Source: Pseudoalteromonas arctica A 37-1-2 (GTDB lineage: Bacteria > Pseudomonadota > Gammaproteobacteria > Enterobacterales > Alteromonadaceae). Taken from it: a DNA stretch of 64,000 nucleotides. Location: assembly GCF_000238395.3 (NCBI RefSeq), contig NZ_CP011026.1, positions 496,001 through 560,000 of the forward strand, given 5' to 3'. Positions within the stretch are counted from its first letter, which is position 1. Every line of letters begins with the position of its first letter. Positions 1-8,941 of the stretch are shown here, one piece after another. Position numbers and translations under genes: made by a program. Below the pieces are notes generated by a model that was not told the DNA's origin, ran no database searches, and saw only the letters and a program-made list of their open reading frames with translations.

Positions 1-1198
1 AGCGTGGGTCAAAGGCATGGGCAGCCATCATTTGGCATATTACCATAACTGTAAAAAATACAATGCCTAATCCTGGTGTTACTGACATTAAATTACCCAG
101 TTGAACTAAGGCAACTAAAATAGCAACCACGAATACATCTATCATCGACCATTTTCCAATAAACTCAGTCAGTTGATAAATTCGGGTATAACTTTTTGTA
201 TGTCTATTGGCAGGCCTCGTTACCATAAAGCATAAAAAGCTCAATACAAAAGCTTTAGCAAGTGGCACCACAACGCTGGCTAAAAATATAATAGCGGCAA
301 TAGGGTAGGAGCCACTTTTCCAAAGTGTAATTACGCCACCAATTAAAGTTGAAGGGGATTCATCCCCAAGGCTAGTGGTGTGCATAATAGGCAACACATT
401 AGCTGGAATATAACAAACAACAGAGGTAATTAGCCAAGCTGCTGCTTTTTGTACGCTGTAAGGATTTCTAACGTGCGTTTTTGTATGGCAACGCTGACAA
501 ATATTACCGGTACATAGTTGGTGGCACACATGGCAGGCTTTAATATTTTCATCTATTGCACGTTTAGCATGCTCTGCGCCTTCGAGTACTTTTACAGGCT
601 TTATTTGAGCCCATAAGCGTGGGCGATTTAAGTGAACAAGCGCGGCTATGTATAAAATAACAAACCCCACATAAGCCCAAAAACTCGTGCCAAAGCTAAT
701 ATCAGCCAGCGACATGATTTTAACCATACTAACAAGTACGCCAATTAAAAATATTTCCGACATAATCCAGGGCTCTAACGCAAGGGTGAACTTTAGTAGT
801 CGCCTTGCTATGCCCTCTGGTAATGTTTTTAAAAGCCCAAGATGCAAAGGAATTAAAATAAGAAGTAAACCCATAGGCAGAGCAATAATGCTCAAATCAA
901 TAAATAAGCCAAGCAGTTCACTATCGTAATTAAATAAAATTCGAGCCGCGTCGGGCAGAGTAATAGTTTGAGTAATACCACTACTGCTAAAAGAAATAAA
1001 AGGGTAAAACATACTGCTCAGCAACATTAATAGTGCGCTAAAGCTTAGTGCAACTATACGACTATCGTGATTAACATCGGCTTCGCAAAGTTTATGGTGG
1101 CAATGCGGGCATATCGCCATTTGTTTTGCGATTATGCGAGGTATATCTATGATCAGATCGCAGCAGGGGCATACAGTTTGCAATTTAATACCAAGCAA
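1..1198 (-). CDS. pqiA: Paraquat-inducible protein A (PqiA/LetA family), partial
   Basis: Translation of the minus strand gives a continuous polytopic membrane protein with the two-module PqiA layout. Each module starts with a small cysteine cluster (CPCCD and CPHCHHKLC near the start, CHVCHQLC and CQRC in the middle) followed by hydrophobic segments. PqiA works with PqiB-type MCE proteins in lipid transport between the inner and outer membranes. The C-terminus lies beyond the left edge. No ATG or GTG is available between the upstream in-frame stop and the first CPCC motif, so a TTG near 1198 (or 1183) is the likely start. The gene is divergent from the binding protein at 1285. The family is clear; the start is not. 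Confidence 0.8.
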   Translation of the reverse strand, partial: MLGIKLQTVCPCCDLIIDIPRIIAKQMAICPHCHHKLCEADVNHDSRIVALSFSALLMLLSSMFYPFISFSSSGITQTITLPDAARILFNYDSELLGLFIDLSIIALPMGLLLILIPLHLGLLKTLPEGIARRLLKFTLALEPWIMSEIFLIGVLVSMVKIMSLADISFGTSFWAYVGFVILYIAALVHLNRPRLWAQIKPVKVLEGAEHAKRAIDENIKACHVCHQLCTGNICQRCHTKTHVRNPYSVQKAAAWLITSVVCYIPANVLPIMHTTSLGDESPSTLIGGVITLWKSGSYPIAAIIFLASVVVPLAKAFVLSFLCFMVTRPANRHTKSYTRIYQLTEFIGKWSMIDVFVVAILVALVQLGNLMSVTPGLGIVFFTVMVICQMMAAHAFDPR

Positions 1199-1284
1199 GA
1201 AGAATATTTCTTCAATTTTGCTATATTTAATACATTAATACAACGCGTTCTGCCATCAAGCTGTTCGTTATATAAAGGAAGCGT

Positions 1285-2031
1285 GTGAAATATTATTTTT
1301 ACTACATATTAATGTGGCTCTTTATTTGCTCGCAAAATGCTGTGGCTATTAATAAAGAGCGAGAGGTAATGATCGCTGCGAGCGCATCAATTCCACCCTA
1401 TGTTTTTGTAAAAACGGACTCGGGTATACACCTAAATTTAATAAAAGCCGCGTTAAAGGCCAATGGTTTTGCTAATATTAATGTGCAATATATGTCGAAC
1501 AAACGCGCTGAGCATCAATTACATAATAAAGGAGTAGATATACTTTTAAATTATGCTGGAGGAATTAGTGCGGGTATTTATCCAAGTAAAACGGTACTTA
1601 GTTATGAAAATGTGGCCATTACACTCAAGCGAAATAAATATAACATCGATAAAATAGAAGGCATGTTTAATAAAAACGTTCTTGCTTTTCAAAATGCAAC
1701 GGCATATCTGCCTCCTATATTTAAAAGGAATGTTAAACACTTTAGCTCATATCAAGAGGTTATTAATCAAAAAGCGCAGGTAGATAAGCTGTTAAAAGGT
1801 TGGGTTGATGTAATTGTGTTAGATAAGCGTATTTTTTACTATTACTACAATCAACATAAATCCCCCGAAGCTGTGCAAATTTACACTTTATTTCCAAAAG
1901 CAGATCGACCTGCTTATTTTAATAACCTCGTTTTAGCTACTGAGTTTGATATTGGTTTGGCGCTCATCAAGCAAAATGGTACTTATAAAAGGATTGTTGA
2001 TGAAGGCCAAACCCATTCATCAATCAAATAA
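1285..2031 (+). CDS. Periplasmic substrate-binding protein, family 3 (transporter-like)
   Basis: The 248-residue protein starts with a hydrophobic signal peptide (cleavage probably after AVA, residues 20-22). A bilobed amino-acid-type solute-binding fold of the SBP_bac_3 kind follows; the pattern 'ASIPPYVF' near the mature N-terminus is typical. Proteins of this length without a neighbouring ABC permease are common in Alteromonadales, and no transporter genes lie beside it, so the ligand and partner are unknown. It starts at GTG (1285) just after AAGGAAG. Its last 12 bases overlap the convergent thioesterase gene. Confidence 0.65.
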   Translation: MKYYFYYILMWLFICSQNAVAINKEREVMIAASASIPPYVFVKTDSGIHLNLIKAALKANGFANINVQYMSNKRAEHQLHNKGVDILLNYAGGISAGIYPSKTVLSYENVAITLKRNKYNIDKIEGMFNKNVLAFQNATAYLPPIFKRNVKHFSSYQEVINQKAQVDKLLKGWVDVIVLDKRIFYYYYNQHKSPEAVQIYTLFPKADRPAYFNNLVLATEFDIGLALIKQNGTYKRIVDEGQTHSSIK

Positions 2032-2835
2032 AGCCACTGTTTGACGTGTAAGCGCTATTAGCTCACCCGACTGCGACCATATACAGCCATCCTCTAAACC
2101 GTAACCATCTTTTGAATGATGAGTGATTGCTTCAAAGCCAAGCCATTCTCCAGGTGTTAAGTTTGGCTCTTGCACAAATTCTAAATACCACGACATGCTA
2201 CTTGCAGGAGCGGGTTGTTTAAACATTTGTAAAAGTGTTGGCGGCCATGCATCGGTCAATGCAATAACATGAGCCTCTGTAATTTGCTCTGGGGTGTGCT
2301 TAAAGCGCATCCAGCCACCTAAGTGAGAGGTTTCTGCACTACTAAATGGCATACCCCCTTGCTGTGGGCATAAATCAACATGCTGAAAAAATTCAGGCAT
2401 CTGACCTTTTATAAAAGGTAATGTATGGCGCTCATCTACTGGCTTTAAACCCAAAGATTTTGAAACAGGCACATTAATACCCGACTCTCTACTTTTAGCA
2501 AAACACGCTTGTACAATTACGCACACTTGTTCATTTTGAATCGCTTTGGCGAGTACCTGTGTACTGCTTTTACCTTGGCGCAGTATTTCAATTGATAAAG
2601 AAAAAGGAGTATCGGCAAGTAATGGTCCTACAAAATTAGTACTGAGTGAAAGTAAGCGACGATCATCCGTTACCTTACCTCTGATTGCTTGATACAACAG
2701 TGCGGCTGAAAGCCCACCAAAAGCAGTTCTGCCTTGGCACCAGTTTTCTGGAAATTGCATTGTACTATTTAATTGTTCTGTATTTTCGGCTTGACCAATT
2801 TTTTCCGCTTGTTGAAGTAGTTGCTCAAAATGCAT
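2020..2835 (-). CDS. Acyl-CoA thioesterase family protein (double hotdog)
   Basis: This 271-residue protein matches the TesB-like/4HBT_3 double-hotdog thioesterases. The N-terminal hotdog carries 'GRTAFGGLSAALL' (about residues 35-47), the family's substrate-loop signature, and the second hotdog carries 'LTDAWPPTLL' with the conserved Asp. Such enzymes hydrolyse acyl-CoA to free fatty acid and CoA in the cytoplasm. It is transcribed toward the binding-protein gene and overlaps its 3' end by 12 bases, so the two cannot share a terminator between them. Chain-length preference cannot be read from the sequence. Confidence 0.75.
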   Translation of the reverse strand: MHFEQLLQQAEKIGQAENTEQLNSTMQFPENWCQGRTAFGGLSAALLYQAIRGKVTDDRRLLSLSTNFVGPLLADTPFSLSIEILRQGKSSTQVLAKAIQNEQVCVIVQACFAKSRESGINVPVSKSLGLKPVDERHTLPFIKGQMPEFFQHVDLCPQQGGMPFSSAETSHLGGWMRFKHTPEQITEAHVIALTDAWPPTLLQMFKQPAPASSMSWYLEFVQEPNLTPGEWLGFEAITHHSKDGYGLEDGCIWSQSGELIALTRQTVALFD

Positions 2836-3000
2836 GAAGATGTCCTTTTGTAGTGCGATTTAATAAATTTATAACACAATCAAACTAGTCAGACCAGTAA
2901 TTAAAAGCGTCCCTGGCGGTGTAAAAATCACCATTCCTTACAATTATTAGGGTTATTTTGTAAATAAATCACAAAAAATGAATTTTTTTTCATTTTTACA

Positions 3001-3029
3001 GTTGAAATAAGTTTGGAGCAACCCTATTT
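3001..3029 (+). promoter_or_regulatory. Sigma-32 (heat-shock) promoter of dnaK
   Basis: GTTGAAA (3001-3007) and CCCTATTT (3022-3029) are separated by 14 bases. They match the RpoH consensus CTTGAAA / CCCCATnT with one mismatch in each box. The promoter lies 45 bases upstream of the dnaK start. Confidence 0.75.
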
Positions 3030-3074
3030 ACTAGTCATCGAACGTTTAACGAATATTGAAGTTGGAGAGATTTC

Positions 3075-4988
3075 ATGGGTAAAATTATTGGAATAGATTT
3101 AGGTACTACAAACTCTTGTGTTGCAGTACTTGATGGTGGCAAAGCACGTGTTATTGAAAACGCGGAAGGCGATCGCACAACCCCGTCTATTATTGCTTAC
3201 ACGCAAGACGGCGAAACATTAGTAGGTCAATCTGCTAAGCGTCAAGCGGTTACTAACCCGACAAACACATTATTTGCAATTAAGCGTTTAATTGGTCGTC
3301 GTTTTGAAGACGAAGAAGTACAACGCGATATCGGCATCATGCCGTTTAAAATTGTTAAAGCTGATAACGGCGATGCATGGGTAGAAGCGGGCGGCGAAAA
3401 ACGCGCTGCACCACAAATTTCTGCTGAAGTACTGAAAAAAATGAAGAAAACAGCTGAAGACTTCTTAGGTGAAGAAGTAACTGAAGCCGTAATCACAGTA
3501 CCTGCATACTTTAATGATTCACAACGTCAAGCTACGAAAGATGCTGGTCGTATTGCGGGTCTTGAAGTTAAACGTATTATCAATGAGCCAACGGCTGCGG
3601 CACTTGCTTACGGTATGGATAAAAACCGTGGCGAAAACGTAGTTGCAGTATATGACTTAGGTGGCGGTACTTTCGATTTATCAATCATTGAAATTGATGA
3701 AGTTGAAGGCGAGCACACTTTTGAAGTACTTGCTACAAACGGCGACACTCACTTAGGTGGTGAAGATTTCGATAACCGCGTAATCAACTACTTAGTAGCT
3801 GAATTTAAGAAAGATCAAGGCTTAGACCTTAAAAATGATCCGCTTGCAATGCAACGTGTTAAAGAAGCTGCTGAAAAAGCAAAAATTGAACTTTCATCTG
3901 CACAGTCTACAGAAGTAAACCTTCCGTATGTAACTGCTGATGCATCTGGTCCTAAGCACATGAACGTGAAACTAACACGTGCTAAGCTTGAGTCACTAGT
4001 TGAAGATTTAGTAACTAAAACAATTGAGCCACTTAAACGTGCACTTGCTGATGCTGATTTATCAGTAAGCGACATCAACGACATTATTCTTGTTGGTGGT
4101 CAAACACGTATGCCTTTAGTACAAAAAATCGTTGCAGAGTTCTTCGGTAAAGAGCCTCGTAAAGATGTTAACCCTGATGAAGCAGTAGCCGTAGGCGCAG
4201 CGATTCAAGGTGGTGTACTTGCTGGTGACGTTAAAGATGTACTATTACTAGACGTTTCTCCATTATCTCTAGGTATTGAGACAATGGGTTCAGTAATGAC
4301 TGCATTGATTGAGAAAAACACGACGATTCCTACTAAGAAATCGCAAACTTTCTCAACAGCTGAAGATAATCAATCTGCTGTAACAATTCATGTACTTCAA
4401 GGTGAGCGTAAACGTTCAAGCGACAATAAATCTCTAGGTCAATTTAACCTAGAAGGTATTCGTCCAGCACAACGTGGTACACCACAAATCGAAGTAACAT
4501 TTGATGTTGATGCCGATGGTATCTTACATGTATCTGCGAAAGATAAAGATACAGGTAAAGAGCAAAAGATTACGATTCAAGCATCTTCAGGCTTAAGCGA
4601 TGACGAAATTGAAGCGATGGTTCGTGATGCAGAAGCACATGCTGAAGACGATAAAAAGTTTGAAGAACTTGTAGCTGCTCGTAACCAAGCTGACGCTTTA
4701 GTTCACGGTACACGTAAGCAAATTGAAGAAGCTGGCGATGCATTACCAAACGAAGACAAAGAAGCAATTGAAGCTGCTGTTGTAGATTTAGAAGCTGCAA
4801 TTAAGAGCGACAATAAAGAAGAGATTGAAGCTAAAACTCAAGCTCTTGCTGAAAAGTCTCAAAAACTAATGGAAATTGCTCAAGCGAAAGCACAGCAAGG
4901 TTCAGCAGACGCTGGCGAACAACAGTCAACTAAGCAAGACGACGACGTTGTTGATGCAGAGTTCGAAGAAGTGAAAGACGACAAGTAA
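3075..4988 (+). CDS. dnaK: Chaperone DnaK (Hsp70)
   Basis: ATP-dependent cytoplasmic chaperone of 637 residues, the usual gammaproteobacterial length. The nucleotide-binding domain begins with GIDLGTTNS and contains DLGGGTFD (phosphate 2) and GGQTRMP (adenosine loop). The substrate-binding domain and helical lid follow, and the C-terminal tail ends in the EEVKD motif. The start at 3075 is preceded by TTGGAGAG. It is driven by a recognisable sigma-32 promoter and followed by hairpins, then by dnaJ 200 bases downstream, the standard dnaK-dnaJ order. grpE is not in the window. Confidence 0.98.
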   Translation: MGKIIGIDLGTTNSCVAVLDGGKARVIENAEGDRTTPSIIAYTQDGETLVGQSAKRQAVTNPTNTLFAIKRLIGRRFEDEEVQRDIGIMPFKIVKADNGDAWVEAGGEKRAAPQISAEVLKKMKKTAEDFLGEEVTEAVITVPAYFNDSQRQATKDAGRIAGLEVKRIINEPTAAALAYGMDKNRGENVVAVYDLGGGTFDLSIIEIDEVEGEHTFEVLATNGDTHLGGEDFDNRVINYLVAEFKKDQGLDLKNDPLAMQRVKEAAEKAKIELSSAQSTEVNLPYVTADASGPKHMNVKLTRAKLESLVEDLVTKTIEPLKRALADADLSVSDINDIILVGGQTRMPLVQKIVAEFFGKEPRKDVNPDEAVAVGAAIQGGVLAGDVKDVLLLDVSPLSLGIETMGSVMTALIEKNTTIPTKKSQTFSTAEDNQSAVTIHVLQGERKRSSDNKSLGQFNLEGIRPAQRGTPQIEVTFDVDADGILHVSAKDKDTGKEQKITIQASSGLSDDEIEAMVRDAEAHAEDDKKFEELVAARNQADALVHGTRKQIEEAGDALPNEDKEAIEAAVVDLEAAIKSDNKEEIEAKTQALAEKSQKLMEIAQAKAQQGSADAGEQQSTKQDDDVVDAEFEEVKDDK

Positions 4989-5060
4989 TTGTTGCTACCG
5001 CTTCTCGCTAGCCAAAAACACTTAACTCAGTTAGGTGTTTAGGTTAGGATGAACAATTGA

Positions 5061-5091
5061 GGCGCGCGAGCAATAGCTTGTCGCGCCTTTT
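5061..5091 (+). terminator. Hairpin terminator after dnaK
   Basis: GGCGCG (5061-5066) pairs with CGCGCC (5082-5087), with further internal AGC/GCT pairing, followed by TTTT. It lies 70 bases past the dnaK stop and may lower read-through into dnaJ. Confidence 0.65.
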
Positions 5092-5119
5092 GCATGTATT
5101 CAAGGTTTAAAAATTCAAT

Positions 5120-5140
5120 GATAAATCGATGCGATTTATC
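5120..5140 (+). repeat. Perfect 9-bp inverted repeat upstream of dnaJ
   Basis: GATAAATCG and CGATTTATC are separated by ATG. No T-run follows, so it does not look like a terminator. It may be an operator or an RNA hairpin in the dnaJ leader. Confidence 0.4.
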
Positions 5141-5190
5141 GGTTTATCCAGCAGCTTACGCTGTAAACAGAAAAGAGTAGTGTGATAGAT

Positions 5191-6330
5191 ATGTCAAAAC
5201 GCGATTATTACGAAGTCCTCGGCGTAAGCAAAGATGCGAGTGAGCGAGACATAAAAAAAGCGTATAAACGCTTAGCGATGAAATATCATCCAGATCGTAC
5301 CGCAGGCGATAAAGATCTCGAAATAAAATTTAAAGAAGTTAAAGAAGCGTACGAAATTTTAACCGACGATCAAAAACGTCAAATGTATGACCAACATGGT
5401 CACGCAGCCTTTGAACAAGGTGGTGGCGGTGGTCACGGTGGTTTTGGTGGCGGACATGGCGACTTTGGTGATGTATTTGGCGATGTATTTGGCGATATTT
5501 TTGGTGGCGGCGGTGGTCGACGTCAATCTCGTCAACAACGTGGATCTGATTTACGTTACAACATGGACTTAAGCTTAGAAGAAGCTGTTCGTGGTAAAGA
5601 AGTTGAAATTAAAGTACCTACATGGGTTGGTTGTGAGCCATGTGATGGCAGTGGTGCTAAAGCGGGTTCTAAGCCTAAAACATGTACTACATGTCATGGT
5701 GCTGGCCAGGTGCAAATGCGCCAAGGTTTCTTTGCTGTTCAGCAAACGTGTCCAACGTGTCAGGGACAAGGTCAAATTATTTCAGACCCTTGTAACAGTT
5801 GTCATGGACAAGGCCGCGTAGAAAAAACTAAAACGCTTTCAGTTAAAATTCCAGCTGGCGTTGATACAGGCGACCGTATTCGCTTAACGGGTGAAGGCGA
5901 AGCCGGAATGCATGGCGCGCCGTCGGGCGACTTGTACGTGCAAGTATCGGTTCGTGAACATGAAATATTTGTACGTGAAGCGAATAATTTATATTGTGAA
6001 GTACCAATTAGCTTTACTACAGCAGGCCTTGGTGGCGAAATTCAGGTGCCAACACTTGATGGTCGTGCAAAACTTAAAATACCGTCTGAAACTCAAACGG
6101 GCAAAATGTTCCGTATGCGTGGCAAAGGTGTTAAGTCTGTACGCAGTGGTGCCCAAGGCGATCTAATTTGTAAAGTGGTAATCGAAACGCCAGTTAATCT
6201 TAACGAGCGTCAACGTGAACTACTTCAAGAGTTAGATGAAAGCATGGGCACAGATAGCTCTAAAAACCGTCCTAAAGAGCAAGGCTTTTTTGACGGTGTT
6301 AAAAAGTTTTTTGATGATTTAACTAAATAA
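5191..6330 (+). CDS. dnaJ: Chaperone DnaJ (Hsp40)
   Basis: Co-chaperone that stimulates DnaK ATP hydrolysis and delivers substrates. The J domain at residues 1-70 has YHPDR, so the HPD triad is present. A Gly/Phe-rich linker follows, then a zinc domain with four cysteine repeats ([32 protein letters not shown]), then the C-terminal substrate domain ending FFDDLTK. The ATG at 5191 gives the family-standard [11 protein letters not shown] start. A GTG at 5182 is nearer to a purine-rich stretch (AAAAGAG) and would add three residues. Confidence 0.97.
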   Translation: MSKRDYYEVLGVSKDASERDIKKAYKRLAMKYHPDRTAGDKDLEIKFKEVKEAYEILTDDQKRQMYDQHGHAAFEQGGGGGHGGFGGGHGDFGDVFGDVFGDIFGGGGGRRQSRQQRGSDLRYNMDLSLEEAVRGKEVEIKVPTWVGCEPCDGSGAKAGSKPKTCTTCHGAGQVQMRQGFFAVQQTCPTCQGQGQIISDPCNSCHGQGRVEKTKTLSVKIPAGVDTGDRIRLTGEGEAGMHGAPSGDLYVQVSVREHEIFVREANNLYCEVPISFTTAGLGGEIQVPTLDGRAKLKIPSETQTGKMFRMRGKGVKSVRSGAQGDLICKVVIETPVNLNERQRELLQELDESMGTDSSKNRPKEQGFFDGVKKFFDDLTK

Positions 6331-6353
6331 ATTTAAATTATTATGAACCAAAA

Positions 6354-6380
6354 AACGACGCTTTTAGCGTCGTTTTTTTT
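6354..6380 (+). terminator. Rho-independent terminator of dnaJ
   Basis: AACGACGCT (6354-6362) and AGCGTCGTT (6366-6374) form a perfect 9-bp stem with a TTT loop, followed by a run of T. Confidence 0.9.
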
Positions 6381-6427
6381 GCTTTAAACTTAATTTTTGT
6401 TACTGTGAATAAAAAAGATGAAACAGC

Positions 6428-6889
6428 ATGACACCAGCAATAGATCTACTTAAAAAGCAAAAAAAAACCTTTGAAGTCCTCAGTTATGAGCACGATAAGA
6501 ATAATAGTCATTACGGGCTTGAAGCCGTTGAAAAGTTAAATTTAGACAGTGCACAAGTATTTAAAACCTTAGTACTTGAAACACATGAAGGGCAACTGAT
6601 TGTTGCTGTAACGCCTGTATCTCAACAAGTTAATTTAAAACAGTTAGCTAAATTATGTGGGGCTAAAAAAGTAATTATGGCTGCCCCACAAAAAGTACAA
6701 GTTAGTACCGGTTATATTTTAGGAGGGGTGAGTCCGCTTGGACAAAAAAAACGTCTAGCTACGTTTATTCATAGCAGTGCTTCTCTCTTTGACACCATTT
6801 ATGTGAGCGCCGGAAAAAGAGGCTTAGAAATAGCACTCTCGCCAACTGATTTAGCCTTATTGACCAATGCAAAATTTGGCGATTTATAA
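6428..6889 (+). CDS. ybaK: Cys-tRNA(Pro)/Cys-tRNA(Cys) deacylase YbaK
   Basis: The 153-residue protein matches the YbaK/EbsC family along its whole length. YbaK edits Cys mischarged on tRNA-Pro in trans. Family hallmarks are the catalytic lysine in VFKTL (near residue 46), 'VAVTPV', the GAKKV segment, and GGVSPLGQKKRL, which forms the substrate pocket. The C-terminal 'YVSAGKRGLEI' is also conserved. It is a single gene after the dnaJ terminator and shows no operon partner. Confidence 0.95.
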   Translation: MTPAIDLLKKQKKTFEVLSYEHDKNNSHYGLEAVEKLNLDSAQVFKTLVLETHEGQLIVAVTPVSQQVNLKQLAKLCGAKKVIMAAPQKVQVSTGYILGGVSPLGQKKRLATFIHSSASLFDTIYVSAGKRGLEIALSPTDLALLTNAKFGDL

Positions 6890-6984
6890 ATTTTATTTTT
6901 TATAATTGCCTTCTATACAAAAAATTAATTTAAGTTGAGCCATTTGCTCAATCCCCTATTTATAACTACATTGGGAGTATCTTT

Positions 6985-7014
6985 ATACCGTTAATATTTA
7001 ATACCAAACGGTAT
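6985..7014 (+). repeat. 8-bp inverted repeat in the leader of the DUF1761 gene
   Basis: ATACCGTT (6985-6992) and AACGGTAT (7007-7014) are separated by 14 bases. This may be an operator or a leader hairpin. A second small dyad, TTGAGC/GCTCAA, lies just upstream (about 6933-6949). Confidence 0.35.
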
Positions 7015-7040
7015 TACACTTTTTGTATATGGCTGTTTGT

Positions 7041-7445
7041 ATGAACTTTTTAGATGTAGATTATTTTGCGATACTAGTGGCTGCACTGTCTTCTTTTATG
7101 CTTGGTGGTATATGGTATTCAAAAGCTCTCTTTAAAAATGCATGGCTAGAAAGTATTGGCTTAACTGATCTGGATTTACAATCGGCTAACCCTAAGTTGA
7201 TATTTGGTGGCAGTTTTTTTTTAGTTTTTATAGCGGCTTTAATGCTATCTCTTTTTTTAGGTAAGGATGCAAGCGTAGGTGAAAGTATAGGAGCCGGCTT
7301 TGTGATCGGCTTTTTTTGGATCAGTAGTTCATTTGGATTGAGTTATATATTTGAGCAACGCCCTCTAAAGCTTTTTTTAATTAACGGGGGGTACCATATT
7401 TTACAATTTTCGTTAATGGGGCTCATTTTAGGGATATGGCCGTAA
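7041..7445 (+). CDS. DUF1761 family membrane protein
   Basis: This is a 134-residue integral membrane protein with about four hydrophobic helices. The N-terminal pattern 'NFLDVDYFAILVAALSSFMLGGIWYSKALF' type layout (read here as NFLDV...GGIWYS) and the length match DUF1761 proteins, whose function is not established. The ATG at 7041 matches the usual family start. TTG 7023 and ATG 7029 are in frame but neither has a good ribosome-binding site. It stands alone between ybaK and a response regulator. Confidence 0.7.
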   Translation: MNFLDVDYFAILVAALSSFMLGGIWYSKALFKNAWLESIGLTDLDLQSANPKLIFGGSFFLVFIAALMLSLFLGKDASVGESIGAGFVIGFFWISSSFGLSYIFEQRPLKLFLINGGYHILQFSLMGLILGIWP

Positions 7446-7537
7446 GATTTAAATAATCAGCAAATCCAAATTTGATCCTTATCTACGAGTAGAGTAGTTT
7501 TATATAATCCCATTTATACAATTTGGTAAAGAAACTA

Positions 7538-7906
7538 ATGAAAATATTAGTTGTTGATGATATGCCACTTATGCGACACGTATTAATTAATATGCTTAGA
7601 AAACTAGAGTATAGCAATATCGTTGAAGCAACTGATGGATTGCAAGCTTTGGTATTTCTGCGCAACCAGCATTTCGATTTGGTTATTACTGACCTTCATA
7701 TGCCAAAAATGGATGGAGTTAGTTTACTTACTAACATTCGAAAAGATAAAGAACTCGCTGATATTCCCGTTTTAATGGTTACTTGTGAAGACAGTACAGA
7801 TAAAGTTAAGCAAGTTATTGCAGCTAAGGTATCAGGGTTTATAGTCAAACCTTTTAATATGAATGTATTGTCATCTCAGTTAAACCGCTTCTTTTTTAAA
7901 GATTAG
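7538..7906 (+). CDS. Stand-alone CheY-like response regulator
   Basis: A single receiver domain of 122 residues with no output domain. The acidic pair D7-D8, the phosphoacceptor D52 in ITDLHMPKMDG, the Thr of VTCED and the Lys of VKPF are all present, so it should be phosphorylatable. The ATG at 7538 follows AAAGA and removes five residues from the longest frame. No histidine kinase is adjacent (the DctB-like kinase is 1 kb away with its own regulator), so the signalling partner is unknown. Such proteins may act in motility or as phosphate sinks. Confidence 0.85.
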   Translation: MKILVVDDMPLMRHVLINMLRKLEYSNIVEATDGLQALVFLRNQHFDLVITDLHMPKMDGVSLLTNIRKDKELADIPVLMVTCEDSTDKVKQVIAAKVSGFIVKPFNMNVLSSQLNRFFFKD

Positions 7907-8052
7907 GATGTGTTTATTTTATAAAGGTTATATGTAATGGGCCTTTATAGATTAAGTCTGCCGTATCTAAATTCTAAGTCAGAGGTGGTAACCTTTACCC
8001 ATCTAAACTGATATAATTGCTAATTACTCTTTATATAATACCGCAGGACGTA

Positions 8053-8304
8053 ATGGCAAAACCCAACAAAAAAGGCCCTACTAAAACGGTTGATATTTTT
8101 TGCTCTGCTTGTAAAGCCTCTTTATTTAAATATCGAAAAGGGGGAAAAGGAGCATTAATTAAGTGCTTTAAAGAGCGTATTAGCCAAGACTTTACAACAG
8201 AGGCTTGTATTTGCCCTAACTGTAGCCGGCCATTTGCCCGAGAAGCGATTATTCGCGGTGCGCCGGCCTATAAAATAATTGGTGGCAAAGTAACCTTTAA
8301 ATAA
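8053..8304 (+). CDS. Small zinc-ribbon protein, function unknown
   Basis: An 83-residue, lysine-rich protein with two CxxC knuckles (CSAC near residue 15 and CPNC near 56) plus two further cysteines (IKC and EAC). This suggests a zinc ribbon. The basic segment between the knuckles (KYRKGGKGALIK) could contact nucleic acid. The ATG at 8053 follows CAGGACG, a better start than the upstream in-frame codon at 8017. I do not recognise a named family. Confidence 0.6.
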   Translation: MAKPNKKGPTKTVDIFCSACKASLFKYRKGGKGALIKCFKERISQDFTTEACICPNCSRPFAREAIIRGAPAYKIIGGKVTFK

Positions 8305-8507
8305 GGTATATGAAGTAATACTAAACCGCAATAATACTTAATTAAGCGAATAAGTATAAAGCCTTGTGCATGCGGACATATGGCCTTGTTAGAATTTACC
8401 ATATTGATAGAATCGCCCGGTTTGCTGTTTCAATGAATGAAAAAATACCCTCCCCATGGATCGGGCCAGTTTATTGGGTTATTTAAAAATGGATAAAGGA
8501 TAGTTTC

Positions 8508-8771
8508 GTGATAGCACTCTTATTTGACATCATAGGCATGACAGGTACTTTTTTAGTAGTTGGTTCATTTTTTTTACTGCAGCTAGGTAAAACATCTCCA
8601 GCTAGCTTAACGTATAATATGATGAATTTAACAGGGGCAATTTTACTGTTAATTAGCCTTTGTTATAACTTTAATTTAGCGAGCTTTGTAATCGAGATAT
8701 TTTGGATTGCAGCGTCGTTAATTGGCTTATATAAATATGTTAAAAATAGATCAACATTAGCTACAAATTAA
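8508..8771 (+). CDS. CBU_0592 family small membrane protein
   Basis: An 87-residue protein with three predicted hydrophobic helices, matching the CBU_0592-type conserved membrane proteins found widely in proteobacteria. Function is unknown. It starts at GTG (8508) with AAAGGA seven bases upstream. A terminator follows, so it is probably monocistronic. Confidence 0.6.
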   Translation: MIALLFDIIGMTGTFLVVGSFFLLQLGKTSPASLTYNMMNLTGAILLLISLCYNFNLASFVIEIFWIAASLIGLYKYVKNRSTLATN

Positions 8772-8797
8772 TTGTTTTTTAATTTAATGCTAAACAG

Positions 8798-8837
8798 ATC
8801 GCTGTAAACATAGTTGTTTACGGCGATTTTTGTTTTT
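8798..8837 (+). terminator. Rho-independent terminator
   Basis: ATCGCTGTAAAC (8798-8809) pairs with GTTTACGGCGAT (8816-8827) with one wobble pair, followed by TTTTGTTTTT. Confidence 0.85.
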
Positions 8838-8941
8838 AAACACTTTAAAACTGTTGTTAACAAAAAGTTTATATCTCTGCTAGAGATTAGCCGTTACACT
8901 AGCGCCCTAAAATTTTCTTGGCTATTTTTTGCGAGTTCTTC

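Noticed and set aside
687..929. Plus-strand reading frame of 80 codons
   Set aside because: It is antisense to the pqiA membrane-protein frame, has no ribosome-binding site and its composition mirrors the opposite strand.
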